Shown here: piece after piece, positions 9,536 to 19,404 of the stretch
Layout: each line of letters starts with the position of its first letter
Position numbering within the stretch: the stretch's first letter is position 1
Assembly (NCBI GenBank): GCA_903858275.1
Contig: CAIOIC010000132.1
Location: forward strand, 1-64,000
Source: an uncultured Verrucomicrobia subdivision 3 bacterium
GTDB taxonomy: Bacteria > Verrucomicrobiota > Verrucomicrobiia > Limisphaerales > UBA11358
Direction: 5' to 3'
DNA: 64,000 nt
Made by a program: the position numbers and the translations under genes
Notes under the pieces: model-generated
The model's database searches: none
What the model was told of the DNA's origin: nothing
What the model saw: the letters and a program-made list of their open reading frames with translations, nothing else

Positions 9536-10630
9536 ATGGTTTTGCAACTGCCAGCATTTCTCAAAGGCAATTCAAGGACACAGCGTGCTCAAATGATCGC
9601 GGTGGATCTGGGCAGCCGCACGACCAAGGCCGTCCTGCTCGAACGCCGCGGCGAAATTTACGCCCTGACACGCTACGCCATGCTGGACGCGCCCATCTTT
9701 GAGAAAAAAATCTCGCCGGAGCTGCTATCCGATCATCTGCACGCCGTGACCGAAGCTTTGGGCAACACCACCAAATATCTCACGATGTCCGTGGGCCTGG
9801 AGGATGCCATTGTGCGGCAGATAGAAATGCCGCAAATTCCGCTGGACGAAATGCGGCTGGTGCTGAAGGTCAACCACAAGAACTATCTGCAGCAGGATTT
9901 GCCCAACCATGTCTTTGACTGCTTCATCATTCCCCCGCGCCCGCTGCTACCCAACGAGAAGGGATTTGATTCGGCACGATCCAGCGGCAGCGCCCCGAAA
10001 TTCAAAGTGCTGGCGGCAGCCGCCAAGCAGCAATTGATAACCGACTACACGCGGGCGGCGAATCAGGCCGGCTTGACGGTGGATTGCATGATCCCGGGAA
10101 TCCTCGCCCCCATCAACACCCTGGAACGGGTATTGCCGGAAGTATTCGCCAATGAAACCGTGGCCCTGGTGGATGTCGGCTTCAAGAACACCTCCGTGTG
10201 CGTGCTGGATCGCAGCGAACTGGCCCTGACCCGCGTGGTGAACATCGGGGGGGACAAACTCACCGCCGGCCTGGCGGAAACGATGAACATCAGCTACGCC
10301 GAAGCCGAAGGCATCAAAGTGGGCATGGCCCCGGAAGTGGAATCCGCCTTGCAGATGCAGGTGATTCCGCTGGGCCGGGAAATTCGCGCGTCGCTGGACT
10401 TCTTTGAACACGAGAATGACCGGCCGGTGACCCAGGTTTATGTGAGCGGCGGGGCGGCCCGGTCGGAAATGATCATGCAGATGCTGCATTCGGAATTGAT
10501 GCTGGAATGCAAAACCTGGAATCCGACCGGCTTTCTGCAATTGGCCCTACCGGGCCAGCAGGCGGTGGAAATAGAACACGTGGGACCGCAACTGACGGTC
10601 GCCATCGGCGCCGCGCTAGCCGCCCTTTAA
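9536..10630 (+). CDS. pilM: Type IV pilus assembly protein PilM (actin-like ATPase)
   Basis: [49 protein letters not shown] actin-fold motifs; followed by PilN/O-like genes. Confidence 0.88.
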   Translation: MVLQLPAFLKGNSRTQRAQMIAVDLGSRTTKAVLLERRGEIYALTRYAMLDAPIFEKKISPELLSDHLHAVTEALGNTTKYLTMSVGLEDAIVRQIEMPQIPLDEMRLVLKVNHKNYLQQDLPNHVFDCFIIPPRPLLPNEKGFDSARSSGSAPKFKVLAAAAKQQLITDYTRAANQAGLTVDCMIPGILAPINTLERVLPEVFANETVALVDVGFKNTSVCVLDRSELALTRVVNIGGDKLTAGLAETMNISYAEAEGIKVGMAPEVESALQMQVIPLGREIRASLDFFEHENDRPVTQVYVSGGAARSEMIMQMLHSELMLECKTWNPTGFLQLALPGQQAVEIEHVGPQLTVAIGAALAAL

Positions 10631-10634
10631 GACT

Positions 10635-11306
10635 ATGCCCATACGAATCAATCTATTGGCCGAGGCGCTGGAAGAAGAGGACCTGCGCCGGAGAGACCCC
10701 GTGAAGCGCGCCATTTATGTGGGCGTGCTGCTGGCGGTGCTGGCCCTGGTGTGGTGGAGCTCAACCCTGGTTGAATACATGCTGACGCGCAGCGGCTACA
10801 ACCAGATTCAGTCGGAAATCAGCTCGCGCACCAACGAATACAGCGTGGTGCAAATCAGCCAGAAAAAAATCAATGACACGCAGAACCGGCTGGAGGCGCT
10901 TCATAAATACAACGCCGCCCGCTTTTTACAGGGCAACCTGCTGAACGCACTGCAGCATATCTATGTGCCCAACGTGCAAATGGTCCGCCTGCGGCTGGAC
11001 CAAATTTACACCCCGAACGCGGGAGTGGCCGCCAAAACCAACAGCTTTGGCATTGTGGCGGGACACCCGGCCACTTCGACCGAACGGAAGCTGCTGACCC
11101 TGGAAGCCAGAGACTTCAGTTCAAGCCCGGGGGAACAGGTCAACACCTTTAAAAACAATCTGGCCGTGCAGGCTTATTTCAGCACCAACCTGAGCGCCAC
11201 CAACGGCTTGAGGCTGTCCAGCCTCTCGCCAACGCAAATCTCGCCCGATATCAAGCCGTATGTCATTTTTTCAGTGGAATGCCGTTTTATAGATAAAACA
11301 CCATGA
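10635..11306 (+). CDS. pilN: PilN-like inner membrane assembly protein
   Basis: MPIRINLLAEALEEEDLRRRDPVKRAIYVGVLLAVLALVWW: short INLL motif then a single TM; between pilM and a PilO-like gene. Confidence 0.75.
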   Translation: MPIRINLLAEALEEEDLRRRDPVKRAIYVGVLLAVLALVWWSSTLVEYMLTRSGYNQIQSEISSRTNEYSVVQISQKKINDTQNRLEALHKYNAARFLQGNLLNALQHIYVPNVQMVRLRLDQIYTPNAGVAAKTNSFGIVAGHPATSTERKLLTLEARDFSSSPGEQVNTFKNNLAVQAYFSTNLSATNGLRLSSLSPTQISPDIKPYVIFSVECRFIDKTP

Positions 11307-11878
11307 AACGCCTACCTCCAGCCAAACGGAACATGCTGATCGTCGTGGCGGCCGCCACACTGGCAATGATTGGCTTGATTTACCTCTTTTTGATTCTGCC
11401 GCAAAACGAAAAGAACACCAAGCTGGCCACGGACACCAAAAACGCCAAGGCCAAATGGGAACAATACAAGACGGTGATCAAACAGGCGAGCGCCACGGCA
11501 AAAAATCTGGAAGAAATCTCCGCGGAGCTAAGCCGCACCGAAAAAGACATCGCCTCCGGCGACGTTTATTCGTGGACTTACGACACCATCCGCCGATTCA
11601 AAGCGGATTACCATCTGGAAATCCCCAGCGTGGGCCAGCCCATTCTGGGCGAGGTTGACCTGCTGCCGGGCATTCCCTACAAGCAGGTCAAGATCACGCT
11701 GAATGGCACCGGGTATTTTCATGACATCGGCAAGTTTTTGGCGGATTTTGAAAACACTTTTCCGCACATGCGGATCGTCGGCTTGCAACTTGATCCCGCA
11801 CCGAGCCCATCCGGAGGCGCCTCGGAAAAACTGGCTTTCCGCACGGATGTGGTGGTGCTGGTAAAACCCAACCCTTGA
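11303..11878 (+). CDS. pilO: PilO/GspM-like inner membrane assembly protein
   Basis: Single N-terminal TM, coiled coil, then a ferredoxin-like C-terminal part (VKITLNGTGYFHDIGKFLADFENTFPHMRIVGLQL); ATGA overlap with the PilN-like gene. Confidence 0.75.
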   Translation: MKRLPPAKRNMLIVVAAATLAMIGLIYLFLILPQNEKNTKLATDTKNAKAKWEQYKTVIKQASATAKNLEEISAELSRTEKDIASGDVYSWTYDTIRRFKADYHLEIPSVGQPILGEVDLLPGIPYKQVKITLNGTGYFHDIGKFLADFENTFPHMRIVGLQLDPAPSPSGGASEKLAFRTDVVVLVKPNP

Positions 11879-12357
11879 ACAACGTGAAAACCCTGGCGAA
11901 ATATTTTTGGGCAATGGCGGGCGGCGCGGCCCTGCTGCAGACCGCGCTTGGCGCAACCGACAAGACCGCCCCCGCCAAAAACACCCCAGCCAAACCCGCG
12001 CTGACCAAGCCGGCGGCACCCAAAGCGGCCCCGGTACGGTCCGTGTTTGTGATGCCCACCAATGCCCGGGAAGGCCGCGACCCGTTTTTTCCGGAATCAC
12101 CCCGGCCGTTTGAAGCCGCCACCGCCGCCGCCACCCGCAATGTGGTGGAAGCCAGCTCGCTGGTTTGCAAGGGCGTGCTCGGCACCCCGGGACAGTTCGT
12201 AGCCATCATCAACAATCATGCTTTCGCGGTGGGCGACGAAGGCGAAGTCAAAACAGCGGGCGGACGCGTGCGGATCCGGTGCGTTGAAATCCGGAAAAAT
12301 CTGGTATCCATTGAAATCAACGGCCAGCGCCGCGATCTGAACATTGAAGCCCGCTGA
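11875..12357 (+). CDS. PilP/GspC-like periplasmic protein
   Basis: Ala/Pro-rich linker then NAREGRDPFFP...CKGVLGTPGQFVAIINNHAFAVGDEGEV...VRCVEI-like PilP/HR-domain pattern; between PilO-like and secretin genes. Confidence 0.6.
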   Translation: MNNVKTLAKYFWAMAGGAALLQTALGATDKTAPAKNTPAKPALTKPAAPKAAPVRSVFVMPTNAREGRDPFFPESPRPFEAATAAATRNVVEASSLVCKGVLGTPGQFVAIINNHAFAVGDEGEVKTAGGRVRIRCVEIRKNLVSIEINGQRRDLNIEAR

Positions 12358-12439
12358 AAAGAAAACAGTTGCCATAACCGATAATATAAACAGAATTTGA
12401 ATCAAGGAGCGGAACCAGACAAATCAACCCAAACGAGCC

Positions 12440-14263
12440 ATGAAAAAAATCGCCATCATCATCCTGCTCGCCGGACTGACCAGCTTACTGGCAGCCAAGG
12501 CGCAAACCAATGCCGGCACCGTCACGCCGCCGGCTGAAGCCAACGCCCTGGCAGCGCCCGTCACCCAAGTTCCCGCCGTGCCCGGCACCAACCCGACGGC
12601 AGTGGAACTGGCCCCGGCCCCGCTGCCAGCCGCGACCACCAATGAGGTTGCGACCACGCCCGGCACCAACACCGTCCCAACCGCCGCCGCACCAACGGCT
12701 CCCGCCGGCACCAATTCCCCAGCCGCCGCCAGCGCGCCGGTGATTCCGTTGATTCATTTCTCGGATGTGCCCATTACCACGGCCATTGAAAGTCTGGCGC
12801 GGCAAGCCGGCATCAATTACATGCTCGATCCCAAGATTGGCTATGGGCTTCCGGATGCCAACGGCCAGATCAAGAGCGAGCCGCAGCTGTCCATTCGCTG
12901 GGAAGCCATCACCGCCGAAAACGCCCTGATGGCGCTGCTGGACAACTACGGCATGCAACTGGTCCGCAACAAGAACACCACCATTGCCCGCATCTCGCTC
13001 AAAGATCCCCTGGCTCCGCCACCGCTGGTCACCCGGGTGGTGCAGTTGAAATATGCCAGCACCACCAACATGGTGGACGCCATCCAGTCGGTCCTCACCG
13101 ACAAGCGCAGCAAAGTTCTCCCCGACAGCCGCACCAGCCAGATTGTGGTATCAGCCACGGAGCCGGAGCAAACCTCGGTGGACACGTTGATTGCCCAGCT
13201 TGACAAGCCAACCAAGCAAGTGCTCATTGAAGCCCGCTTTGTTGAAATCCAGAGCAATCCCCAAACCTCCAAAGGCATAGACTGGTCCGGAACGCTGGCT
13301 GGCCAAAATGTCAGCTTTGGCAATGGGGTAACGGGAGCTAAATCCACTTCCTCTGGTAGCTCCGGAGGTTCAAGCACAATTTCTGGCACAACCACATCCT
13401 TGCCGGGCACCCCGGTCACGACCACCTTTGGCGGACACACCATTACCACCACCCCGGAATCCAGCAGCGCGACCGTTTTGAGTTCACTCGTCCAAGGTTC
13501 CACCCAACCCGGTGGCGTTTCTTGGAACACATTAAGCGGATTGTCACCGGCCATTGGTTTTCTCAACGCCGATGGCGTGCAGGCGGTGATTTCCTTCCTG
13601 AACGTCTCCAAGGATGCCCGGACCATCTCCACTCCCCGCCTCGTGACTTTGGACAACCAGCTGGCCCGCATCAGCGTCACGCGGGGCATTCCGGTGATCA
13701 ATGTCTCCGCTGGCACCGTTCAAACGGCGGGCGGATCTTCCGTAACCTACAGCAATGTCGGCACCGTTCTGGAAGTGACTCCGCGCATCTCCGCCAATGA
13801 CTTCATCTGGCTTAAAGTCGTTCCTGAAATTTCGGTCAATCCCGGCGACAGCACGCGGGTCATTGGCGGCCAAATATATTCCGCCCCGCTGTTTGATTGC
13901 CGCAAAATTGAAACCCAGGTGCTCATCCCGAATGCCAACACGCTCGTCATGGGCGGATTGGTCAACGATAGTCCGTCTTCACAATCCAGCAAGGTTCCGC
14001 TCCTGGGCGACATACCGTATCTGGGCTATGCCTTCCGGAGCGAGACCAAGAGCTTGAACAAGCAAAATCTGATCATCTTCATCACGCCAACCATCGTCAA
14101 AGACAACGACTTTCAGCCAAACTCGAGCGACTATTTAAGCACCGCTCCGAACAGTGCCGATCTAAAATCTCCGGTCAAGTTCAACCCGAATTCCTCGTGG
14201 GACACCACGAAAACTCCCGACTGGAGCAACCCTTCGAACTCCAAGCCGGCGGGTAAACAGTAA
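12440..14263 (+). CDS. pilQ: Secretin (PilQ/GspD family)
   Basis: NolW-like repeats, VLIEARFVEIQ, VPLLGDIPYLGYAFRSETKSLNKQNLIIFITPTIV secretin signature; signal peptide and Pro/Ala/Thr-rich N-terminus. Confidence 0.92.
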   Translation: MKKIAIIILLAGLTSLLAAKAQTNAGTVTPPAEANALAAPVTQVPAVPGTNPTAVELAPAPLPAATTNEVATTPGTNTVPTAAAPTAPAGTNSPAAASAPVIPLIHFSDVPITTAIESLARQAGINYMLDPKIGYGLPDANGQIKSEPQLSIRWEAITAENALMALLDNYGMQLVRNKNTTIARISLKDPLAPPPLVTRVVQLKYASTTNMVDAIQSVLTDKRSKVLPDSRTSQIVVSATEPEQTSVDTLIAQLDKPTKQVLIEARFVEIQSNPQTSKGIDWSGTLAGQNVSFGNGVTGAKSTSSGSSGGSSTISGTTTSLPGTPVTTTFGGHTITTTPESSSATVLSSLVQGSTQPGGVSWNTLSGLSPAIGFLNADGVQAVISFLNVSKDARTISTPRLVTLDNQLARISVTRGIPVINVSAGTVQTAGGSSVTYSNVGTVLEVTPRISANDFIWLKVVPEISVNPGDSTRVIGGQIYSAPLFDCRKIETQVLIPNANTLVMGGLVNDSPSSQSSKVPLLGDIPYLGYAFRSETKSLNKQNLIIFITPTIVKDNDFQPNSSDYLSTAPNSADLKSPVKFNPNSSWDTTKTPDWSNPSNSKPAGKQ

Positions 14264-14290
14264 ATATTCACCTGTAACACCTGATTATTT

Positions 14291-17200
14291 ATGAAAACCG
14301 CAACCCTCAATCGTGTGTGGCGGATTGCCTGTCGGGCACAGGTTCTGCGGGCAGGTATTGCTGTCACGACAGCCTTCATTTGCTTATTATCGGCAACGCA
14401 TCTGTTAGCAATGCCCACGGTAGCATGGCTTAGCGGCGGACCAAATACTGGTTACCTAGACGGTATTGGATACGTGAATGGCGACATCACCCTCGAAGCG
14501 GAATATCACACACCTTGTGGTATCGCAGTTGATCAATCCGGTAATTTCATTCTGGTAGCCGACCGGGACAACAATGCCGTTCGCGTGCTTCAGCTTGACA
14601 TCAACACCACCGCTACGCTTCTGACTACAACCAACTACGTTCCAGTAACTAATCTATTCAACAAACCGGTTGGTGTCGCGATTGATAATTATTACAACAT
14701 CTTTGTTCTTAATTACGCCAAGGGAACCAATGGATATGTTATACAATTCGACTATAACGGCGAATTGGTAGCCACCAACCTCACCAAATTAACTAATGCT
14801 GCTGGAATCGCGCTGGACTTTTCTGGAAACATATATGTTACGGCTAGCAACCGGGTTTTCAAAGTTACGCCCAGCGGTGTCAGCAATGTTGTCGCCACCA
14901 TACCTGGAGCCACCTTGCAAGGGATTGCCGTCAAACATACCAGCGGATTGCTTGCCGTCTGCGACTCCGCCCAAAACGGAGTTTACCTCATCAACCCCAT
15001 CAGTGGTGTCGTCACCACCAATGCCGGGTTCCATGGCGCTGGTGATTTTATTACCGTTGGCAACACCTCAATCAGTAACTCTGCCAAATTTTTTCAACCC
15101 ACCGGCATAGCCGCAACGGGCGATGGAACCCTGATTGTTGCCGATTACGGAAACAACCGAGTAAAGGCCGTGCGGAACGATGGCTCAGTAACAAATATTT
15201 ACGGCGTCAAATCCGATTATTGGATCGACCCATATAAAGGATGGATGGATGGAAAAGTTGCACTTCCTGATAATTACGGCGGCGTTGCCGCCCGTCAGCC
15301 CAATGGTGTGACCATAGCACAAGACGGCACGGTTTATGTCACGGAAGATTACTACCACATCATCCGCAAAGTAACTGGCACCGGCTTGATTCCCCCGCCG
15401 CTCCCGCCGCCCCCACCGCCAGCGGCTCCAACTATCCTGACCATCACCGCCAGCTACGTCACCCTCAATAATGGACAGGTAAGTTTGACTTGGACAGCGG
15501 TGCCCACGGCCACGAATTACATCGTCAAACGCTCGCAGTCGAGCGGAACTGAAAGCCCGATTACCACCACTGGCGGCACAATCTTCACTGATACCAACGT
15601 CATCAACGGGAACACCTATTACTATGTTGTTTCCGCCGTGAACGCCGGCGGCGAAGGCCCCAACTCGGCTGAAGCCAGCATCATGGTGCCGCTGCCGCCC
15701 GTGCCCGACCCGCAAATTGGTTATGTGGAATTCCCGCCCCCGCTTTTTACTTCCGTCTTTCACCCGGTATCCGTGTCTGGCGTTACCTTCAACAATGACA
15801 AACCAATTGTAATTATTGGGACTACCGGAAGTCATACCTATTATAATTATTCGAACACTCCGTCGGTAATCAATGTGCCCGATCCCACGTCAGGTTCTCC
15901 TGAAATTCTAGAGGGCTATGCAGATGGTAATTATGCCCTTTCACCGAATTGGACGGTTAATCAGATCAAGCCGAACCTTGGCATCAAGGCCATCGGCATG
16001 CAAGCCGGTCATTCCAACAGCGCCGTGGTTTCTGCGTTGTTCCAATTTGTAACCGCCAACCCCGTCATCAACGACATCGGCAATGGTGCCGGCGGGTTTA
16101 ACATCAGCGACATAACCGCCGGAGCCCATCTGTATTTCACCCTGGATGGATCCGATCCTTCCTCCACAAACTACGCCGCCAATGGCGACTTGGGGGTGGC
16201 TCCTGCCTCGAATCAATGGTCCAATGTCACCTTCCCCATTACGAGCAACACTTTGTTCAAGGTTCGCGCCTTCAAAGACAATTACCAGCCCAGCTCCATT
16301 GTCAGCAACCTGTTCACCCTTGCCGGCACACGCTACACGGCCATCACCTTCGGCAAGCCCTTTGGCGAACCGCACAGCGCCTTTGTCGCCCGTCCGGGCC
16401 AGTATTTCTATGCGCCGGTGACGCTGCAATTGCTGCCGGGCTTCGACAAAATGTATAGCCTGCAATTCAATGTGGCGGTCACCAACGGATACACCAATAT
16501 CATCAATGGCGCGGCCATTCCGCCGGTCGTAAACGGAGACGGCATTAATTTCCGCTCCATGCTGATGACGCAGGTCGAACCGGCTGAAGGGCTTTATTTT
16601 CCGCCGGCCGACGGCCAATGGTATTTGCCGATTCCCATGTTAATTTCCACGAACAATCTTGGCTCATCGGTGTTTTTAAACAGCACAAACAATCTCCTCG
16701 GGGTTGGCTGGTTATATCGAACCGGGTTTAAATACAAATCGTCGGATACCAACGGCGTCGTTTATCTTGATTTCGACACCGCCAAGCAGGACTTGATCAA
16801 CTCTTCGATTGCCCATGACACTTTGTTCAGCAAAGCCGCCGGAGTGGTGCTGGCCGGGGCCTATTCATTCCACGTGCCGGCAGGCGCCAATATCGGCGAC
16901 CAATATTTCATCCAGCTTGGCAGCCCCTCGGCCACCGCCGACGGCGTGGGCGCACCGGGTGCGAATATTACCATTGCAGCACCAGCCTTGAGCCAGGCGG
17001 TGACCGTGGGTGCGCCGGCATATGTGGTTGGCGATGCCGCCCCGTTCCACTGGTTTAATGCCGGAGATTTCGGCAATACCAACCTGGACAATTCCGACGT
17101 CATGCAGGTCTATCAAGCAGGCATCCTGGTCGATGTAAACGGGAATGGAATCAACATGCCACCAACCAATTCCGACATGTATCTGGCCATGGATTCATCC

Positions 17201-18337
17201 GGCGGCTTTGGTGCATGGGATGGTGTTAATGGTTATTATACCAATGCTGGTCCGGCATCATTGATCCAACAGCAAGCCATGTGGGATGGCAATGACCTGA
17301 CCATCAATACGAATGCGTTTGGTGACGGGCTGCTGGACATCAATGACCTCTACGTCACCTTCCGCCGCTCCCTGGATCCGAGCCTGACATGGTATAAACG
17401 CTATTGGACCAATAACCAATTTGTGGCCGTAACCGCGACCAATCTGGCTTACAACTCCAACAGTCCGCATCTGACCGCCCATGCCGCAGTGGCAGCCAAA
17501 GTTTCCAGCACGAATGATTACCGCCAATCAACCATCAACTTCAGCGCCGGCGACGCGGTGGTGACGGGGAACCAAACCATCCAGATTCCCATCAACGCGC
17601 AGATATTCGGCAGCTATCCCCTGCGGGTGCTGGGCTTGAGCCTCACCGTCGTCCCGCTGGATGGCTCGCCTGCCATCACCACGCCGGTGACCTTTACGCC
17701 GGCGGCCGCTCTCGGCAGCCCGACCATCGAATCACCCAAAGGCGCGGTCAGTTATGCCGCCGCGTGGTTGAATAGCGGCATCAGCGGGCTTACCGGCAAT
17801 GTGCAAATCGGCACGCTCGCAGTGACTTTACCGACAAACGCAACGAGTCTCTCGGCTTATGCTATCCACTTTAACAAGGCGTCTGGTTCACCTAACGGCT
17901 TGGCGGTTTTCCCGAAACAGACGTTGACGGGCCTGATCACCCTGTCCAGTCGCACCAATTCCGGTTACAGCGACGGAATACCGGATTCGTGGCGCCTGCG
18001 CTGGTTCGGCACCACCAACAACATGCTATCCCGCTCCAACGCCTGTCCCACGAGCGACGGCATCAGCAACTGGAAGAAATTCGTGGCCGGGGTTGACCCC
18101 AACACGGCCAACAACTTCCCCAGCGTGAACACCAAGTCGCCCGTTCCGACCGGTTACAACCGATCCATCCACTGGCCAACCGTCAGCGGCAAACAATACG
18201 TGATTGAGCGTTCCACCGGCCTGTTCGCCGGTGACTGGTCCAGCATCCTAACCACCAATGGCACGGGCACGGACATTGAATTTAACGACAACGTCAAAGG
18301 CGGAGCCCACTTCTACCGCGTGCGCATCCTGCCCTGA
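14291..18337 (+). CDS. Large secreted NHL-repeat / FN3 / chitobiase-C domain protein with cohesin-like and dockerin-like segments
   Basis: Repeated NHL units (GIAVDQSGNFILVADRDNNAVRVL, GIAATGDGTLIVADYGNNRVKAV), Pro-rich linker, FN3 (PTILTITASYVTLNNGQVSLTWTAVPTATNYIVKRSQ), DGSDPSSTNY CHB_HEX_C-like motif, GDFGNTNLDNSDVMQVYQAG and FGDGLLDINDLYVTFRRSLD EF-hand/dockerin-like halves. Confidence 0.8.
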   Translation: MKTATLNRVWRIACRAQVLRAGIAVTTAFICLLSATHLLAMPTVAWLSGGPNTGYLDGIGYVNGDITLEAEYHTPCGIAVDQSGNFILVADRDNNAVRVLQLDINTTATLLTTTNYVPVTNLFNKPVGVAIDNYYNIFVLNYAKGTNGYVIQFDYNGELVATNLTKLTNAAGIALDFSGNIYVTASNRVFKVTPSGVSNVVATIPGATLQGIAVKHTSGLLAVCDSAQNGVYLINPISGVVTTNAGFHGAGDFITVGNTSISNSAKFFQPTGIAATGDGTLIVADYGNNRVKAVRNDGSVTNIYGVKSDYWIDPYKGWMDGKVALPDNYGGVAARQPNGVTIAQDGTVYVTEDYYHIIRKVTGTGLIPPPLPPPPPPAAPTILTITASYVTLNNGQVSLTWTAVPTATNYIVKRSQSSGTESPITTTGGTIFTDTNVINGNTYYYVVSAVNAGGEGPNSAEASIMVPLPPVPDPQIGYVEFPPPLFTSVFHPVSVSGVTFNNDKPIVIIGTTGSHTYYNYSNTPSVINVPDPTSGSPEILEGYADGNYALSPNWTVNQIKPNLGIKAIGMQAGHSNSAVVSALFQFVTANPVINDIGNGAGGFNISDITAGAHLYFTLDGSDPSSTNYAANGDLGVAPASNQWSNVTFPITSNTLFKVRAFKDNYQPSSIVSNLFTLAGTRYTAITFGKPFGEPHSAFVARPGQYFYAPVTLQLLPGFDKMYSLQFNVAVTNGYTNIINGAAIPPVVNGDGINFRSMLMTQVEPAEGLYFPPADGQWYLPIPMLISTNNLGSSVFLNSTNNLLGVGWLYRTGFKYKSSDTNGVVYLDFDTAKQDLINSSIAHDTLFSKAAGVVLAGAYSFHVPAGANIGDQYFIQLGSPSATADGVGAPGANITIAAPALSQAVTVGAPAYVVGDAAPFHWFNAGDFGNTNLDNSDVMQVYQAGILVDVNGNGINMPPTNSDMYLAMDSSGGFGAWDGVNGYYTNAGPASLIQQQAMWDGNDLTINTNAFGDGLLDINDLYVTFRRSLDPSLTWYKRYWTNNQFVAVTATNLAYNSNSPHLTAHAAVAAKVSSTNDYRQSTINFSAGDAVVTGNQTIQIPINAQIFGSYPLRVLGLSLTVVPLDGSPAITTPVTFTPAAALGSPTIESPKGAVSYAAAWLNSGISGLTGNVQIGTLAVTLPTNATSLSAYAIHFNKASGSPNGLAVFPKQTLTGLITLSSRTNSGYSDGIPDSWRLRWFGTTNNMLSRSNACPTSDGISNWKKFVAGVDPNTANNFPSVNTKSPVPTGYNRSIHWPTVSGKQYVIERSTGLFAGDWSSILTTNGTGTDIEFNDNVKGGAHFYRVRILP

Positions 18338-18355
18338 AATTTGCTGAACCCACGG

Positions 18356-18385
18356 CGGCGTGTCTCCAAGACACGCCGTTTTTAT
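18356..18385 (+). terminator. Rho-independent terminator
   Basis: cggcgtgtc-tccaa-gacacgccg followed by tttttattttg; 18 bp after the stop of the large NHL gene. Confidence 0.85.
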
Positions 18386-18572
18386 TTTGAAACAGAGCCG
18401 TTTTGGGAAAAAGCACGACATTCCTTCAGCCAGGAAAGCCGCTCCGAGTTGGAGGAATCTCACGCTTGCGGCTACGAGCATAAAAGAAAAAAATCAGTTA
18501 ACGGAAGTTAGAAGCGAGGCGTCAGGAACCGGTAGGCGGAAAGCAAACCAAAAAAAATCAGGACGGAACTTT

Positions 18573-18829
18573 TAACCACGAAATACACGGAACACACTTA
18601 ATGGGGGGAAGGAGACCGGGGTTAACCGCCAAGGCGCCATAAGCGCCAAGACCGGAGACCGGTTAAACAATAAAGGCGCAAGGCGGACACCGATTTTCAA
18701 CCCCGAAATACTCGAACCACACGAAAAAAAACACCGGCCCGGCTTTACAATCGCCTTGTAAAAAACTTTCAGCTTCCCCAGCGGGTTTCAGTGCCTGGGT
18801 TTCGGGTATTTAGTGTATTTCGTGGTTAA
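18573..18829. repeat. Intergenic region bounded by a 17-nt perfect inverted repeat
   Basis: ttaaccacgaaatacac at 18573-18589 and its exact reverse complement at 18813-18829; a degenerate direct copy (aaccccgaaatactcgaa) lies near 18699. Confidence 0.7.
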
Positions 18830-18942
18830 TCTTGTTCCGCCCGTTTCAACATTTAACGCCGAAAGTCCAAGGGACGGGGCCCGACAATCCGGGTGCGCGG
18901 GCAGGCAACCACGCCGGCAGTGGACTACCCACCTTACCCAGC

Positions 18943-18986
18943 CGACGGGCTGCGGCTCACAGAGCCGCGCACCGAAATCAGGACAC
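18943..18986. repeat. Second (half) copy of the inverted-repeat element at 6018-6120
   Basis: cgacgggctgcggctcacagagccgcgcaccgaaatcaggacac matches the reverse complement of 6018-6061 with about 3 mismatches over 44 nt. Confidence 0.75.
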
Positions 18987-18991
18987 TATCC

Positions 18992-19294
18992 TTATTTTGA
19001 ATCCGCCACGCGCTGAAGATAGTCGAAGGAGAAAATCCCCGTATTATGCCCGTCGGCCCAAACCGGCTGGATGGCATAGCCACCGACGCTAACGAACTTC
19101 ACCAGCGCAAACGCATTCGCCGCGTAAGGCTTCGCCGGACTCTGGTAAAGATTGCCAAGAATATCCGTCTCGCCCTTGCAACCAGCGCACGGGCAGGCGC
19201 GGCGCAAATCTTCCATGGGAATAAAATCCTCGCGGCCATCGGCCCACTTGATGGCCAGTTCCGTTCCAATGGGTTGAATGTCGAGCGGTCGCAC
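18992..19294 (-). CDS. DUF971 domain-containing protein
   Basis: [42 protein letters not shown]...[30 protein letters not shown] is typical of DUF971. Confidence 0.9.
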   Translation of the reverse strand: MRPLDIQPIGTELAIKWADGREDFIPMEDLRRACPCAGCKGETDILGNLYQSPAKPYAANAFALVKFVSVGGYAIQPVWADGHNTGIFSFDYLQRVADSK

Positions 19295-19344
19295 GGCGGC
19301 AGGTTATTTTCAAAGCGGCACGGCGTCCACTCTTTCCGGTTTCA

Positions 19345-19372
19345 TTGACTTATCGGCGGCATTCGCTAACCT
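19345..19372 (+). promoter_or_regulatory. Candidate housekeeping promoter for mntH
   Basis: TTGACT-N16-TAACCT, 33 bp upstream of the GTG at 19405. Confidence 0.4.
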
Positions 19373-19404
19373 GCTTTTCGTTGAAAACTGAAGGCGCCAG
19401 TGAC

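Noticed and set aside
12946-13716. 256-aa ORF on the minus strand
   Set aside because: Antisense to the secretin gene; no domain.
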